The notes beneath the pieces were generated by a model, which was given only the letters and a program-made list of their open reading frames with translations, had not been told where the DNA came from and made no database searches. A stretch of 64,000 nt of DNA from Arthrinium phaeospermum (taxonomy: Eukaryota; Ascomycota; Sordariomycetes; Amphisphaeriales; Apiosporaceae): contig QYRS01000011.1 of the NCBI GenBank assembly GCA_006503535.1, positions 806,001-870,000 of the forward strand. The letters run 5' to 3'. Positions within the stretch are counted from its first letter, which is position 1. Each line of letters opens with the position of its first letter. Position numbers and translations under genes: made by a program. Shown piece after piece: positions 23,128 through 33,823 of this stretch.

Positions 23128-24397
23128 CTACAGCTTGGACTTCGGCTTCGATACCAGGCCCCCATTTTGTACCCCGAAATCCGTCCCCTTGTCGAGGCCA
23201 AACCAGGACCGCAGGGCCTCCTCGCCGCCCTGCCCTGGAAGAAGAGGCTGGCCTTCGTATCCGCTTCCCGGCCACCCGTCGCCCTGCCCCTGCACGACAG
23301 GGTCCGTCGCCATCCGGTGAGCCGCCAAGAGCGGGGTGTCGCGCAGCGTGACGCTGGGCCGCTGATCGCCCTCGCGACCCGGACCTTCCTCGAGCTCGGG
23401 GTACTCGAGCACGGGGGTCACGCACGCGTCGGTGCCGTCGAAGACTTCTTCCCACTCGGCGCGCGTCTTGGACCGGAAGGCGGCCTCGAATTGCCGCGTC
23501 ATTTCCGGCCAGGTGTCCCGATTGAAGCGCGTCCGGTTCCAGTCGTCGTCGAGGCCGAGGCCGCGGATCAAGACAGCGTAGAACTGTGGCTCGAGGGCCC
23601 CGACGGCCACGTACTTGCCGTCTTTGGTCTCGTATGTGTCGTAGTAGGGGCAGCCGCCGTCGAGGACGTTTTCGCCGCGCGGCTCGGAACCCATGGGGGT
23701 CTTGAGGGCTTGGCGCGGGAACGTGGCGAGGTAGCTGGCGCCGTCGACCATGTTGGCCTCGACCACCTGGCCCTTTCCCGTCTTCTCCCTCGAGACGATG
23801 GCGAGCAGGATCCCTTGGAACAGGGTGGCGCCGCCGCCTGCGAAATCGGCCAGGATGTTCCAGGGCGGATGGGGTTTCTCCCCGCGCCGCCCGAGCATGG
23901 ACAGAACGCCCGACACCGCCAGGTAGTTGATGTCGTGGCCGGCCATCGTTGCATACTTGCCGTCTCTGCGGAAGCCTGCCATGCGGCCGTACACGAGGCG
24001 GGGGTTGAGGGTGCACAGGACATCAGGCCCGAGACCCAGCTTCTCGAGCACACCGGGCCTGAAGGGGTCGATGATGATATCGGCCGTCTTCGATAACTCC
24101 TTGATGAGTGCAACGCCAGCCGGCGACTTCAAATCGACCGCAATGGAAGACTTGTGCCGAGTGAGCAGGTCCCCGGTGGGAAGAGGCGTCTCAACCCCGG
24201 CGGTGTGTGTCTTGCCTGGGATTGCCCGGTCAATGCGCAAGACGTTGGCACCGGCGTCCGAGAGAAGCAGGCCGGCAAAGGGTCCTACGCTTTATGAGTA
24301 ACAATCAACTGTGAACAGGATGACTTATTAATTTACCTGGAGCGAGACCAGCAAACTCTAGGACTTTAAGCCCTTTCAACGGCGGTGGGCCGACCAT
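23128..24397 (-). CDS. Alpha-methylacyl-CoA racemase, class III CoA-transferase fold, peroxisomal
   Basis: This enzyme interconverts (2R)- and (2S)-methylacyl-CoA so that branched fatty acids can enter beta-oxidation. Two exons on the minus strand, 24337-24397 and 23128-24284, give 405 residues. The first encodes [20 protein letters not shown], and the family start [14 protein letters not shown] follows the junction. Catalytic residues by family numbering are visible: His137 in AGHDINY, Asp167 in ADFAGGG and Glu252 in GALEPQF; their spacing (30 and 115 residues) matches that of the bacterial enzyme. The protein ends in S-K-L, a textbook type-1 peroxisomal targeting signal. Substrate range is inferred; a close relative acting on another acyl-CoA is possible. 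It is downstream of YIH1 on the same strand. Confidence 0.92.
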
Positions 24398-24704
24398 GTT
24401 GGGCCAATCTTATCACTGAGGGGAGACTCCAGATACGACAAACACGGAATTAGAGTATTTGTCTGTTGCGACAGACGCACTTCGAGATGCACGCTTTATA
24501 AATGCAATGCTGCAAGGGATGGGTCCAAGTAGGGGGGAACCTGGAGGAGTAGCGCGTAGAAGCCGAGGCAGCTGTTGATCCTCGACCAGGATGTTTGGAG
24601 TAGCTTGGTGTGGGGTAAACAGCCGCAAGTAATAAGTACTACTACTGCACGTAGACTCTCACAGTGCAATATTTTCAACGAGAATACCGTTTCGGGCAAC
24701 TCGT
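24398..24704. other. Short intergenic gap between YIH1 and the racemase gene
   Basis: This gap of 307 bp should hold the racemase promoter and the YIH1 3' UTR. Nothing else is seen. Confidence 0.55.
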
Positions 24705-25565
24705 TTACTTGCCAGTTCCTTTCTTCTTCCCGGCAGAAGGTTCAGGGACGAATCCGGCTTTGACAAAACCATCTCTGGCGGCTTGGTTGATCAGGGCAAA
24801 TCGTCGAGGGCCGAGCTTGTGCCCGCCGTACCATCTGGTTACGATCACCATACAGTCCCAAATATCCATAAGCTGCATCAGGTGTAGAAGACGGCCCCCA
24901 GCCGCCGTCTCACCATCGTCGTTGCAGTCCTGGAACGACGTATTGTTGGGTCCCTTGATGCGCCAGGCGGTGATGTTGTGGTGGGCCAGGCGAACCTTCT
25001 TATCAGTCGCGAGCAAGTGCTGCAGGAACCCCTCGGCCTCTGCTGTAGAAGACACATTAGCACAGCGGGCTACGAAAACCGACTTGAGCTCCACGAAAGG
25101 ATCAGAGATGACCCAGGGAGGCTCTTTGATGCTCATTCCGATGGCCATGGGGTCCTGCGCCTGAGGCTGAGACGGCTCGTCCACCGCCTCGGGTGTTGCC
25201 GCCGCAGCTTCTTCCTCCTGCTGAAGCTGCTCCAGTTCCGCGTGCTCTTCCAGTCTTCTCTTGAGCTCCTCGATGGCATCGAAAAGACAAACCATGCCGG
25301 GCTCGTAGACGGAACCAACTACCTCCCTGAACATTTCCAGTTCTCTGGCGGCATCTCCGCGCTTTCCATGATGGCCGGTACTGTTAGTACCAACGACGAC
25401 AGGAGGCTCCTGAGGGTATCCCGGGGGGAACTCGATGCGCAATGAGGCGGATTCTTCAGGGGGCGTCAAGATATACACGTGGGAATTCTCGCTTGACTGC
25501 ACTAGACACCCTTCGCCATATATCGAGTTGATGGCCTCAACCTCGTCTTTCAACTCTTCAGACAT
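24705..25565 (-). CDS. YIH1: Yih1/IMPACT, inhibitor of Gcn2 activation
   Basis: Yih1 binds Gcn1 through its RWD domain and so keeps the Gcn2 kinase from being activated in amino-acid starvation. It is a single exon of 286 residues starting at ATG 25565 (MSEELKDEVEAINSIYGE). Residues 1-110 form the RWD domain (the FPPGYPQEPPVV motif with the conserved YPxxxP). An acidic glutamine-rich helical linker follows to about 150. The C-terminal ancient domain (UPF0029/IMPACT) has SVFVARCANVSS, HHNITAWR, DDGETAAGGRLLHLM and VIVTRWYGGHKLGPRRF. It is divergent from PPT1. Both domains are complete. Confidence 0.94.
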   Translation of the reverse strand: MSEELKDEVEAINSIYGEGCLVQSSENSHVYILTPPEESASLRIEFPPGYPQEPPVVVGTNSTGHHGKRGDAARELEMFREVVGSVYEPGMVCLFDAIEELKRRLEEHAELEQLQQEEEAAAATPEAVDEPSQPQAQDPMAIGMSIKEPPWVISDPFVELKSVFVARCANVSSTAEAEGFLQHLLATDKKVRLAHHNITAWRIKGPNNTSFQDCNDDGETAAGGRLLHLMQLMDIWDCMVIVTRWYGGHKLGPRRFALINQAARDGFVKAGFVPEPSAGKKKGTGK

Positions 25566-26256
25566 GTTCGTCAACCAAGTAAATCAAGAACCCAACGCAG
25601 TCTAGACGGCGCATTGAAATGAAAGAAGCGAAAGGGGGCGAAGACACTGCAGCAACCGTTGGTGGTGCGATTGAAGATAAAATCAATCAATAAATCTATC
25701 AATCTGCTGGCTGGTCTGCCCGACTTACTTTTGGACAGGCCAGGCAACCCCGCTGTGGATCAGGGACTTACAGAACGGTTGTGCGGGCAGACACAATCGG
25801 TATTGATTTAACGCCGAAAGGGCAGAAAAGGTCGAGACCATGACCAAATACAGCCCTGACAGGCTAGACTCTGTCTCTGGGCTGCACTCGAGCCAGGCCT
25901 AGCGGCATGGATTCGAATCAGATAAGCTCCGCTTGGGGTTTATCGCCTTTGAGATCCCAGATGCCTGTCCACCTATTTGGCGTGGCGCTCGCCGCTTTCG
26001 ACGTCGTCCCGCTTCGATAATATTCCTCTGTTTGCTGTAGTGAATCATTTCTCAAGTCGCTCACCCGCCCGCAAACCCAAACAATCCGGCGCCAACTTTG
26101 CTTTTGGCCTCATTGTTTCCTCTCACAGGTCTTGGTTCCCTATTTGTGGTCAACATTTATTCGTCTTGTTTTCTCTAAGACCCGCCCGACACTCATCACC
26201 TCGCACTTGAGATTTCCGTCCTGTTCGCAGGCACAGGCTTCCCCCCCACCATTGAC
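25566..26256. promoter_or_regulatory. Divergent intergenic region between YIH1 and PPT1
   Basis: This 691-bp gap must contain both promoters. An ATC/AAT-rich patch lies at about 25670-25705. No gene is seen. Confidence 0.55.
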
Positions 26257-28064
26257 ATGGCTTCCGCTCTGGACAAGGCTGTCGCGTTCAAGAACGATGG
26301 CAACAAAGCCTTTTCCGCCCACGACTGGCCCAAGGCTATTGATCTCTACTCGAAGGCTATAGAGCTGAACAGCAAAGAGCCGACTTTCTACACCAACAGA
26401 GCCCAGGTATGGATATCGCAATACTTGCCCCGCCTTGGATTATCACCACACCCACGAGTATTGCTCGCGTGACTAACAAACATATCTACCCCAGGCCAAC
26501 ATTAAGTCCGAGGCATACGGTTATGCCATTGCAGATGCTACGAAGGCCATTGAACTCAACCCCAAACTGGTCAAGGTATGCTGCGTTTGTGCCCCCTCGC
26601 AACCACTGCCATTAACGTGTAACCTCCCAGGCTTATTTCCGTCGCGCTGTTGCCTACGCCGCCATCCTTAAACCCAAAGATGCCCTCCAGGACTTCAAGG
26701 AATGTGTTCGACTCGACCCGAACAACAAGGACGCCAAACTCAAACTCGCCGAGTGCCAGAAGATTGTGCGCCAGCTAAACTTCTTCGCCGCCATCGAAGT
26801 CGGCGATGAGCCCTCCGCCGCCGAAGGTCTGGACGTGGACTCCATAGCCATCGAGCCGGATTATGACGGTGTCAAGCTGGAAGGCGGCGTGATGACACAA
26901 GAGTTCATCGACGACATGATCGAGCGATTCAAGAACGGCAAGAAGATACACAAGAAATTCGTCTACCAGATCGTCATCGCCGTCAAGAAGATCTGCTACG
27001 ACGAAGCTACTATGGTGGAAATGAAGATTCCCGACGATGTCCAGCTTACCGTCTGCGGTGATACTCATGGTAAGTCACCCAGCCAACCAGATGGGCTCGG
27101 ACTGTACATGCGCTAACCCTGAGGAACAGGTCAATATTACGACTTGATGGAGCTGTTCAGGCTCAACGGCAAGCCAACAGAGAAACATTGGTACCTATTC
27201 AACGGCGATTTTGTTGATCGCGGTTCGTGGTCGACCGAAATCGCCCTGTTACTCTACGCCTACAAGTGGCTTCGGCCCCATGGTCTGTACCTCAACCGAG
27301 GTAACCACGAGACGGATGACATGAACAGGGTATACGGCTTCGAAGGTGAATGCAAGGCCAAGTATAACGAGCGGTATGAACCCCAAACAAGCCCTGTATC
27401 ATACAGTATGCTAATAATCCTGCAGAGTATTCAAGTTGTTCTCCGAGAGTTTCTCCGCATTGCCCCTGGCGACTCTAGTAGGCGACAAATATCTTGTGCT
27501 CCATGGCGGCCTCTTCTCAGATGACAACATCACACTGGACGACATTCGGAAGCTGGACAGACACGCGCAGAGACAACCCGGCCAAGCTGGATTGATGATG
27601 GAGATGCTGTGGACCGATCCTCAGACATCGCCTGGCCGAGGCCCCAGCAAGCGAGGTGTTGGCATGCAGTTTGGACCGGATGTGACCAAGCGGTTCTGCG
27701 ACAAGAATGGCTTGGAGGCCATTATTCGAAGCCACGAAGTGCGCATGGACGGATACGAGGAGGAGCACAACGGAAAGTGCATCACAGGTGAGTTTCCTTT
27801 TCGTACGCCTCTACGTTTCTGAGCCCGTCAGACTAACCCCTGCGCCAGTCTTCTCCGCACCCAAGTACTGCGATCAAACAGAGAACCGCGGCGCATACAT
27901 CAACGTCGGCCCCGACTATAAGTTGAACTTCAACCAGTTTGACGCCGTGCCGCATCCCAATATCAAACCCATGGTAGGTTCTGCATCTGGACTTTTCTGT
28001 GATTGGTTAGCTAATATGACTTATCCAGGCCTATGCAAACAGCTCAATTACGTCGATGATGTAG
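26257..28064 (+). CDS. PPT1: Serine/threonine protein phosphatase 5 (TPR phosphatase)
   Basis: PP5/Ppt1 is a metal-dependent phosphatase whose TPR domain docks on Hsp90. Seven exons are placed: 26257-26406, 26495-26575, 26631-27069, 27130-27373, 27426-27787, 27849-27973 and 28029-28064, giving 478 residues. Three TPR repeats fill residues 1-125 (AVAFKNDGNKAFSAHDWPKA; YGYAIADATKAIELNP; DALQDFKECVRLDPNN). The catalytic core has GDTHGQ (220-225, completed across an intron), GDFVDRG (249-255), RGNHE (280-284), HGGLF and RSHEVRMDGYEE with the metal-binding histidine. The last exon adds only 11 residues (AYANSSITSMM) and includes the C-terminal autoinhibitory tail position. Start context is good and all junctions keep frame. 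Confidence 0.96.
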
Positions 28065-28326
28065 ACGGATATACACGGCAGAAAGATCGATATGATTGTT
28101 GGGATGTTGAACCTAGCATTTCTGCATATATGACAGTGGAGAGCTATTCCGTGTCACAGCATTGGCGTTTAGGGGGGATAATGGTGTCAGGGTGCAAAAT
28201 GGTTGCATGTACATACCCCATAATACCAGATAGGTATCTGGTCCAGAGAGCTCTTAGGTTCCCAGGTTCGCAAGAATTTCTCCATTGTCTTGAGCTAGAA
28301 GCCGGGTTAAGCCATGATGCATTGTT

Positions 28327-28758
28327 TCATTTGCTCCAGAGCGTGTCTTGCCCGACCTGACCCACGAGACTGCCCAGCCAGTCGGAACAGCCCTTGATTT
28401 GGAATGTGGTGTGTATGCCGTCTTCGTAATCTCCACGCCAGGCGGTGATGGCCGCCGAAAAAGCACCCAAGCTGTCTCGCGGGATCCTCAGCCAACAGTT
28501 GGCTCCGTCCACTTTGAGTATGTCGATAGAAATTGCCGTGCCTGCGATGCCGAGAAACTGCTGGAGCGCCTTCATGCAATACGAGCGCACTTGGAGAGCG
28601 TCGAGCTCTATGGGCTCCTGAAGCGGGTTGCCATTAAGGACTTGCAGATGGGCGTATGAGAAGAGCGGCTCCTTTATGACACAGCTTGCCAGCTCATGTG
28701 ACTTTTGCGACTTGGCTTTGGCTGTAGCCAGCACGGATGTGTCGCCTGGTTCCGCCAT
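28327..28758 (-). CDS. POP8: RNase P/MRP protein subunit Pop8-like
   Basis: Pop8 is a small protein of the nuclear RNase P and RNase MRP ribonucleoproteins, which process tRNA and rRNA precursors. It is a single exon of 143 residues from ATG 28758 (MAEPGDTSV). The recognisable segments are HELASCVIKEPLFSYAHLQ, the helix VRSYCMKALQQFLGIAGTAI, SIDILKVDGANCWLRIPRD and the C-terminal GCSDWLGSLVG. These match fungal Pop8-domain proteins in order and spacing. The frame is open 37 codons further upstream to an ATG at 28869, but that extension is poorly conserved-looking, so the inner ATG is preferred. It is convergent with PPT1 and divergent from SPT4. Confidence 0.8.
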   Translation of the reverse strand: MAEPGDTSVLATAKAKSQKSHELASCVIKEPLFSYAHLQVLNGNPLQEPIELDALQVRSYCMKALQQFLGIAGTAISIDILKVDGANCWLRIPRDSLGAFSAAITAWRGDYEDGIHTTFQIKGCSDWLGSLVGQVGQDTLWSK

Positions 28759-29227
28759 GTTATGTTGGTCTGCAGATATAGACGGAATGGAGGTATCTTT
28801 TCTTAGGCAGCTGAAATGCCCCAGTAGTCGTGCTTGGGTTCGTAGCGTGTTAACGTTCCTGACTTCCATATCTCATGCACATTTGATTGACGACAGTGCC
28901 CTGCACGCAGCGCTTGGAAAAACGTGGGCTAGGTGACCTCAGGTACCGAAATGTAGGTACGTACCTGCTTTAGTGCGCTGCCTAGCTCAAGCACTGGGCT
29001 GCTGGGATTCCTCGGCGACCAGGCTTATCGATAACCTTAAGTAAGGCGCCGCAACCAGCCGCAAGCTGCCAAACGCGATAGTCAACATTCCTGCCACTTA
29101 ATAGGATCCCGCCCGAGCTCTTTCTCCCCCATCTGACAACCCTCGCGCTGCCCGACCAGAACGAGCAAACGTACAATTACCGAACCGGAAGGCTGTTGGA
29201 TACGCTGGGAAAACGACATCCAGCAAC
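28759..29227. promoter_or_regulatory. Divergent promoter region of POP8 and SPT4
   Basis: This is a 469-bp gap. A perfect 12-bp palindrome AGGTACGTACCT lies at 28955-28966. No gene is seen. The in-frame POP8 extension mentioned above would reach into the left part. Confidence 0.5.
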
Positions 29228-29812
29228 ATGGCTAACAACTTCGTGCCGCCGGGCCAGCACCGCTACCTGCGCGCCTGCATGGTGTGCTCCATCGTCATGA
29301 CCACCAGCGTACGTTCCGCCCCTTTCCTTTCTTCCCCCGGCGACTAGGTTGCTGTTTGGGGGGAACATTGGGACTATTCCAAAGACTGACCGCGAGAATC
29401 CGCCAACAACAGCGTTTCCGACACGAAGGCTGCCCCAATTGCGAAGACTTCCTGCACCTCAAGAACGACACCGAAGCCATCGAGAGCTGCACGAGCCAGG
29501 TCTTCGAGGGCCTCATCACCCTGGCCAACCCGTCCCGGTCCTGGGTCGCCAAGTGGCAGCGCCTCGACAACTACGTCCAGGGCGTCTACGCGACCAAGGT
29601 CTCCGGCCAGCTGCCCGACGAAATACGCTCTGCTATCGAGGACGAGGGCCACGTGTATATCCCGTAAGTAGGCCCGGTGCTTTTCTACGTCATTTCTCGC
29701 ACACCTGCTGCGGAAGAAATGATCCCTTACGTTAGCTCTCGCGATCGTTTGTTCTAACCCCCATTTTCCTATTTTCTACAGGAGAGACGGAAGCGCGCTC
29801 GAGGCCGAGTAG
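29228..29812 (+). CDS. SPT4: Transcription elongation factor Spt4
   Basis: Spt4 pairs with Spt5 (DSIF) on elongating RNA polymerase II. Exons are 29228-29308, 29413-29663 and 29782-29812, giving 120 residues. The first zinc-ligand pair is in exon 1 (RACMVCSIV) and the second in exon 2 ([11 protein letters not shown]), the standard Spt4 zinc finger. The Spt5-contacting part follows ([20 protein letters not shown], then GVYATKVSG). The last exon adds a ten-residue acidic tail. Both introns keep the frame. Length is as expected for the family. Confidence 0.96.
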
Positions 29813-30092
29813 ACACTGCGACAAATGATACCCAAATATGGAAAAGAGGCAGTAGGGGCGATTGGTTGAGAAAAAGCAAAGATTCATGGCATGGCGTTGG
29901 CACAATTGGGTGGAATTTGAGATATTTCCGAACGGGCGTTTTTGGCGTGTGCATACATAAAGAAGCCAAGACAGTTAAGTCCAATCAAGAGTCGATTGCT
30001 CTGGTATTGCTAATTAAAAGATTACTGTTAAACAAATATGTTTTCTCACGTTCTGAAGTCCAATTTGCCACGGCGGAGGAGCGCCCAGCGCC

Positions 30093-32378
30093 TCAAAAGA
30101 CTCCGCCTTCGTATTTCAAGAACTCTTCACGACGTTTTAATGCATCAAACCGTTTCCCCTCCTCGCGGCCTCCTTTGCTCGGGGAGTTTTGACCAGGTCT
30201 CGAGATCCCACTCTGGTCGCTCGACCTGCACGAGGGCGGCGGCGTTCGTGGCGTGGCCCTGCGTGGCGTCTTCGACGATGCGCTGCCCCCTTTTCGCGCG
30301 CTTTCATTGGTCGTATTTTTCCGTGGGGATGGCTCTGAGCGTGGGGATTCCTGGAGTTCTCTAAGTTCCTTGCTCAGGCTTAGGGGGTTGACGCGCCGGG
30401 AACGCCTCATTTCTTCCGGTGATAGTGGCAGTAAGCGGTTGGTTGCGTCGACGTCTCCGCCGGCAATTGGAGCTGCGTCAACTTTCGCACGGCGGCTTGG
30501 GCTTGCCTTGCCTCGCCGGGCTCTGGGGGCAGTGAGGCCTTTGAAGACGGTGTCGACTTCCTGCATGAGCTTTTGGAGTTCTGCGTCTTGGTTCGCCTCG
30601 ATCTCTTCTGGCCCATGGTCTTCCCTCTTGTGCTCCTCCTTCGCGGTATTGGCGGCCATCATGAGGGCGTGTTTTATTCTCGCCTGCACGGACGAGGGAC
30701 TCACTTCTTCTATGACGTTGTTCTCTGGGTGGATCGTGAAGAACATTCCGAACTCCTTATTTGTAGTAGCAGTGGATTCTTGGTTTGGGACTGGCCGCGA
30801 TGAAGATCCATGGCGGTTCTGATCTGATTGGGAAGATCGACTATATACGGGGGTCTTTTTCGCGTGCTGCGTGTTGAGGGGCTGTAGGCCTACCCATGCG
30901 TTTGTGCTGATAGAAGATGATGGGTTTGTTGCCCTTTGCCCATCACGGATCGGGGTTGTGCTGTCATCAACCTTGGGTTTTGACCTTGCCGAAGCCGCGC
31001 TGTCGGTCACTCGTGCCGTTGATGACGAAGTCGTCGAATCCTTGCTTGATCCCCTGTTCTGTCGTCTATCGAACAGAGTTTCCTTGTTCTTAGGCTCTAC
31101 TGTTTTGGAATCACATACGGTCATGGCAGAAAAAACGGCTTTGGCTTCTTGCTTGGAATGGCTCGGAATGGCGGGTAGAGGAGGTGCGGCGCTCGGGGCC
31201 GGCGATAGGGAGTGTTTAGGTGGAAGAGGGGAGTCGACGGGACGTTTGGCTCGCTGACGTTCTTGCTTTCTTGGTGCGGGATCGCGGTTGTACGCCGTCA
31301 GGGGCTTTTTCTGCGCCTTGATGTCGGGCTTTGCGCAGGCAGGGGGCTCGTATGTGGTGGCAGGTAGGGCGGGAAGCGCCTTGTCAAGCAAGGACCCATG
31401 CGACGTTTTGGGCAAAACTTCACGCGGTGTATGGCCGTGGCTGGTGCTAACGCTGCTTACGTTTCTCGGGTATGGCGATTCAAGATGTGCCTCGACCGGC
31501 ATTGGGCTTGGTTTGGCGGACGGGCAGGTTTCTCCCGTGCTGCTGGGATTGGTCGAGGTGGAGTCGGCAGTGAGAGGTCCGGACTCAAACACAGTATGTG
31601 CTGATGAGGAGGTATCCGATGATGATGATGATGGGGAGGTATTCACCAACGGTGATGAGGAGGGTTTCGATATGATGGTGATGTTGGCGGGGCTAGAGGG
31701 CTGGCATATCTTGGCTTGTAAGATGAATCCCCCCTCCTGGGAGCTCTGGTCCTTCTCCTCCTCCACCTCGCAGAGCGTGGCGGGCACATCGTTCGTCTTG
31801 GAATTGGACCGGCTCCTGCCCTGCTCCGGGCTCGGTGTCGTCTTACGGGAGAAATTGGGCGGCGAAGCCTCGCGAGGACTCCTTCGGGTACCTCTGGGGC
31901 TGCTGCGCTCGGTCTGTTGTTCCCGGTGGTCGGTTCCGCTGGGTCGCCTCGGACTGCTTCTGGGCCTATGCTCGGTCTGCTTTTGACGGTTGTCAGCCAC
32001 CCTCGACGTCGCTGCTTGGTTTCTCGGACCCGGGCGGCGGATGCCGGTGGCTTTCGTGGGAGGGCCTGTCTGGGTGAACGAGAACGGAATCTTGTATTTG
32101 GACGATGGCGGTATCTCGTTGGATCCGAGGCCTGCCAAACTACTGCTGGGTGATGCTGTCTGGGCCGATGGCTCCGATACCACTCGGGCTGTAGCATGGT
32201 GGTAGCGGTAGTAGTTCTGGTGGTCAACCGCGACGGCTGGTGTATCGAATCCATCACTCTTGGCCCTCGTATTACTCCCACCGCCCATCATGGCCATGCT
32301 ACCGTTGCTGGTCTTGTCGCTACTGCTCGGACGCCGGAGGAGGCGCGTAGGGATGCTGTTCTTGCGTACGTGACGCAT
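30093..32378 (-). CDS. Large intrinsically disordered protein of unknown function
   Basis: I do not recognise this protein. It is one uninterrupted frame of 761 residues starting at ATG 32378 (MRHVRKNSIPTRLLRRPSSS). Most of it is low-complexity sequence rich in serine, proline, arginine and threonine, including a serine tract near its middle. Two parts look ordered. One is a helical stretch around residues 540-620 (PSSVQARIKHALMMAANTAK, then ELQKLMQEVDTVFKGL), and the other is the extreme C-terminus (KRFDALKRREEFLKYEGGVF). Many S-P and R-x-x-S sites suggest heavy phosphorylation. The opposite strand is also open over long stretches because of the serine codon bias, but that reading is not protein-like. 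Convergent with SPT4. Confidence 0.75.
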   Translation of the reverse strand: MRHVRKNSIPTRLLRRPSSSDKTSNGSMAMMGGGSNTRAKSDGFDTPAVAVDHQNYYRYHHATARVVSEPSAQTASPSSSLAGLGSNEIPPSSKYKIPFSFTQTGPPTKATGIRRPGPRNQAATSRVADNRQKQTEHRPRSSPRRPSGTDHREQQTERSSPRGTRRSPREASPPNFSRKTTPSPEQGRSRSNSKTNDVPATLCEVEEEKDQSSQEGGFILQAKICQPSSPANITIISKPSSSPLVNTSPSSSSSDTSSSAHTVFESGPLTADSTSTNPSSTGETCPSAKPSPMPVEAHLESPYPRNVSSVSTSHGHTPREVLPKTSHGSLLDKALPALPATTYEPPACAKPDIKAQKKPLTAYNRDPAPRKQERQRAKRPVDSPLPPKHSLSPAPSAAPPLPAIPSHSKQEAKAVFSAMTVCDSKTVEPKNKETLFDRRQNRGSSKDSTTSSSTARVTDSAASARSKPKVDDSTTPIRDGQRATNPSSSISTNAWVGLQPLNTQHAKKTPVYSRSSQSDQNRHGSSSRPVPNQESTATTNKEFGMFFTIHPENNVIEEVSPSSVQARIKHALMMAANTAKEEHKREDHGPEEIEANQDAELQKLMQEVDTVFKGLTAPRARRGKASPSRRAKVDAAPIAGGDVDATNRLLPLSPEEMRRSRRVNPLSLSKELRELQESPRSEPSPRKNTTNESARKGGSASSKTPRRATPRTPPPSCRSSDQSGISRPGQNSPSKGGREEGKRFDALKRREEFLKYEGGVF

Positions 32379-33823
32379 CAGGGGCAATGGGGTGGGCCGT
32401 TCGCGAGTCCACGTAGCTCACGCTGGTTGATCACTGGTCGTGATAGACGAAGAAAAGATATAATTAAAATGATAAGACGAAGAGAATAAGCCTCTCGAAG
32501 GCGGTACAGCAATAATCATGAGAAGGCGCTAGTGAGTGAAGTCAAAGAATAGCAATGAAAGATTTTCCAATTGAAGAGTTCGAAGAACTAGAATTTCGCT
32601 TCGTTGAATGAGAGACAGAGAAGCTCGTAGGAAGAGAAAGGGTGCATATTATTCTAAGAGAAAAGCAAGTAAGAAGGTCGTCCCAAGAGAACCGAGAGAG
32701 AAAGGGTGAAGTATAAGCGGTAATATAATGAAGACCCAGAACTAAGGGGAGAAAGGGACGATAACCAAAGATGACTTTTCCTTATTGTTGCACATTGTAG
32801 GAGAAGAAGAAGAAGGGAGCTAGGGAAACGGCAAAAACCATGACACCATCATCTCTGCGCTGCTGTCAAACCCAAAAACCAACGACTAGGGACTATAGAG
32901 GCATGATCAAGTTCAGTCTTTCTTTTCCCTCCCTCCCCGACTTGAACCGATGACTCGAGGGTGCGGCGTGTAGCCCTGAAGCGAAGAGAAGGAGAAAGAG
33001 GTTTGGGTCCATCCCATGGCCGCAAAGTCCCCCCGACGACAAAGAAGCCGAGGCTTCATGCCGGGAGGCACGAGATCGGGGTGGTGCCGTGGGAAAGTTT
33101 GATGTCCAACAAGGGTGCTCGCCTCTCTTTGTCGGGTTGCAATTGTACGGAGCTTCGTGGGTATCACAACAAAGAAGAAACGAGACATCAAGATCTGCCA
33201 TGAGATCCATGAACTACCTAAGGAGACCTCTTTTTCTTTCCAAGGCCTTGGGCATGAGGCTCTGTACATAAGGGGGCAATCCGATTCTGTCCCTTGGTCC
33301 TACGAGTGTTGTCGCACCTCGAGGCCCCTGAATGTTCTATAATCTCGTAACAGACTCGCCAAATACCACAAGGGAAACGTAGAATGAGCATTGTCTCCAC
33401 AAAGAAAAGATACCCGAAAAGTGTTTCACTGGCATTCTAGGGTGGGCTAGCTTGTCTCTACGATCCGAAGCTCGCTCATTAGTCATGGCTGTTACTACGA
33501 GGTTTGCTGCGACCGAGCCACCTTGGAAAAAGTGTAGTCGTTCAAGGAAAAAATCCGATTTGATTCTTCTATCAAGGAAAACAAACTATGTAGCTATACG
33601 CAGTATGGAGTATCCAACGCCAATAAGACGACCCGAACAGCATTGGCTTCTCTCGACCTGCTTGCAATCTATGCGTGATGTAAAATGCCCTCATCTATCT
33701 CACGACTCCCAAATGCCGTCAATTCCCGCTGCCGATGCAAAGATGGTAATAATACAAGGTGATCAAACAAAAGAGTAGTAACAGTCAGTAGGTAGCTTGC
33801 CGGGCTGGGGGCTACAAGTATGT
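32379..33823. other. Intergenic region with a long polypurine/polypyrimidine leader
   Basis: From about 32430 to 32830 the plus strand is dominated by A and G (the strand transcribed toward 32378 is correspondingly CT-rich), as expected of a long pyrimidine-rich 5' leader. The rest holds the 3' flank of the AVT3-like gene. Open frames here are not protein-like. Confidence 0.5.

Noticed and set aside
23101..24096. A 331-codon plus-strand open frame opposite the racemase gene
   Set aside because: The minus-strand racemase has all catalytic residues and a correct exon join; the plus-strand frame is a GC-rich shadow.
31288..31986. A 232-codon plus-strand open frame
   Set aside because: It is antisense to the disordered protein; the serine/proline codon bias of that gene keeps the opposite strand open. 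Composition is not protein-like and there is no independent promoter or splice support.
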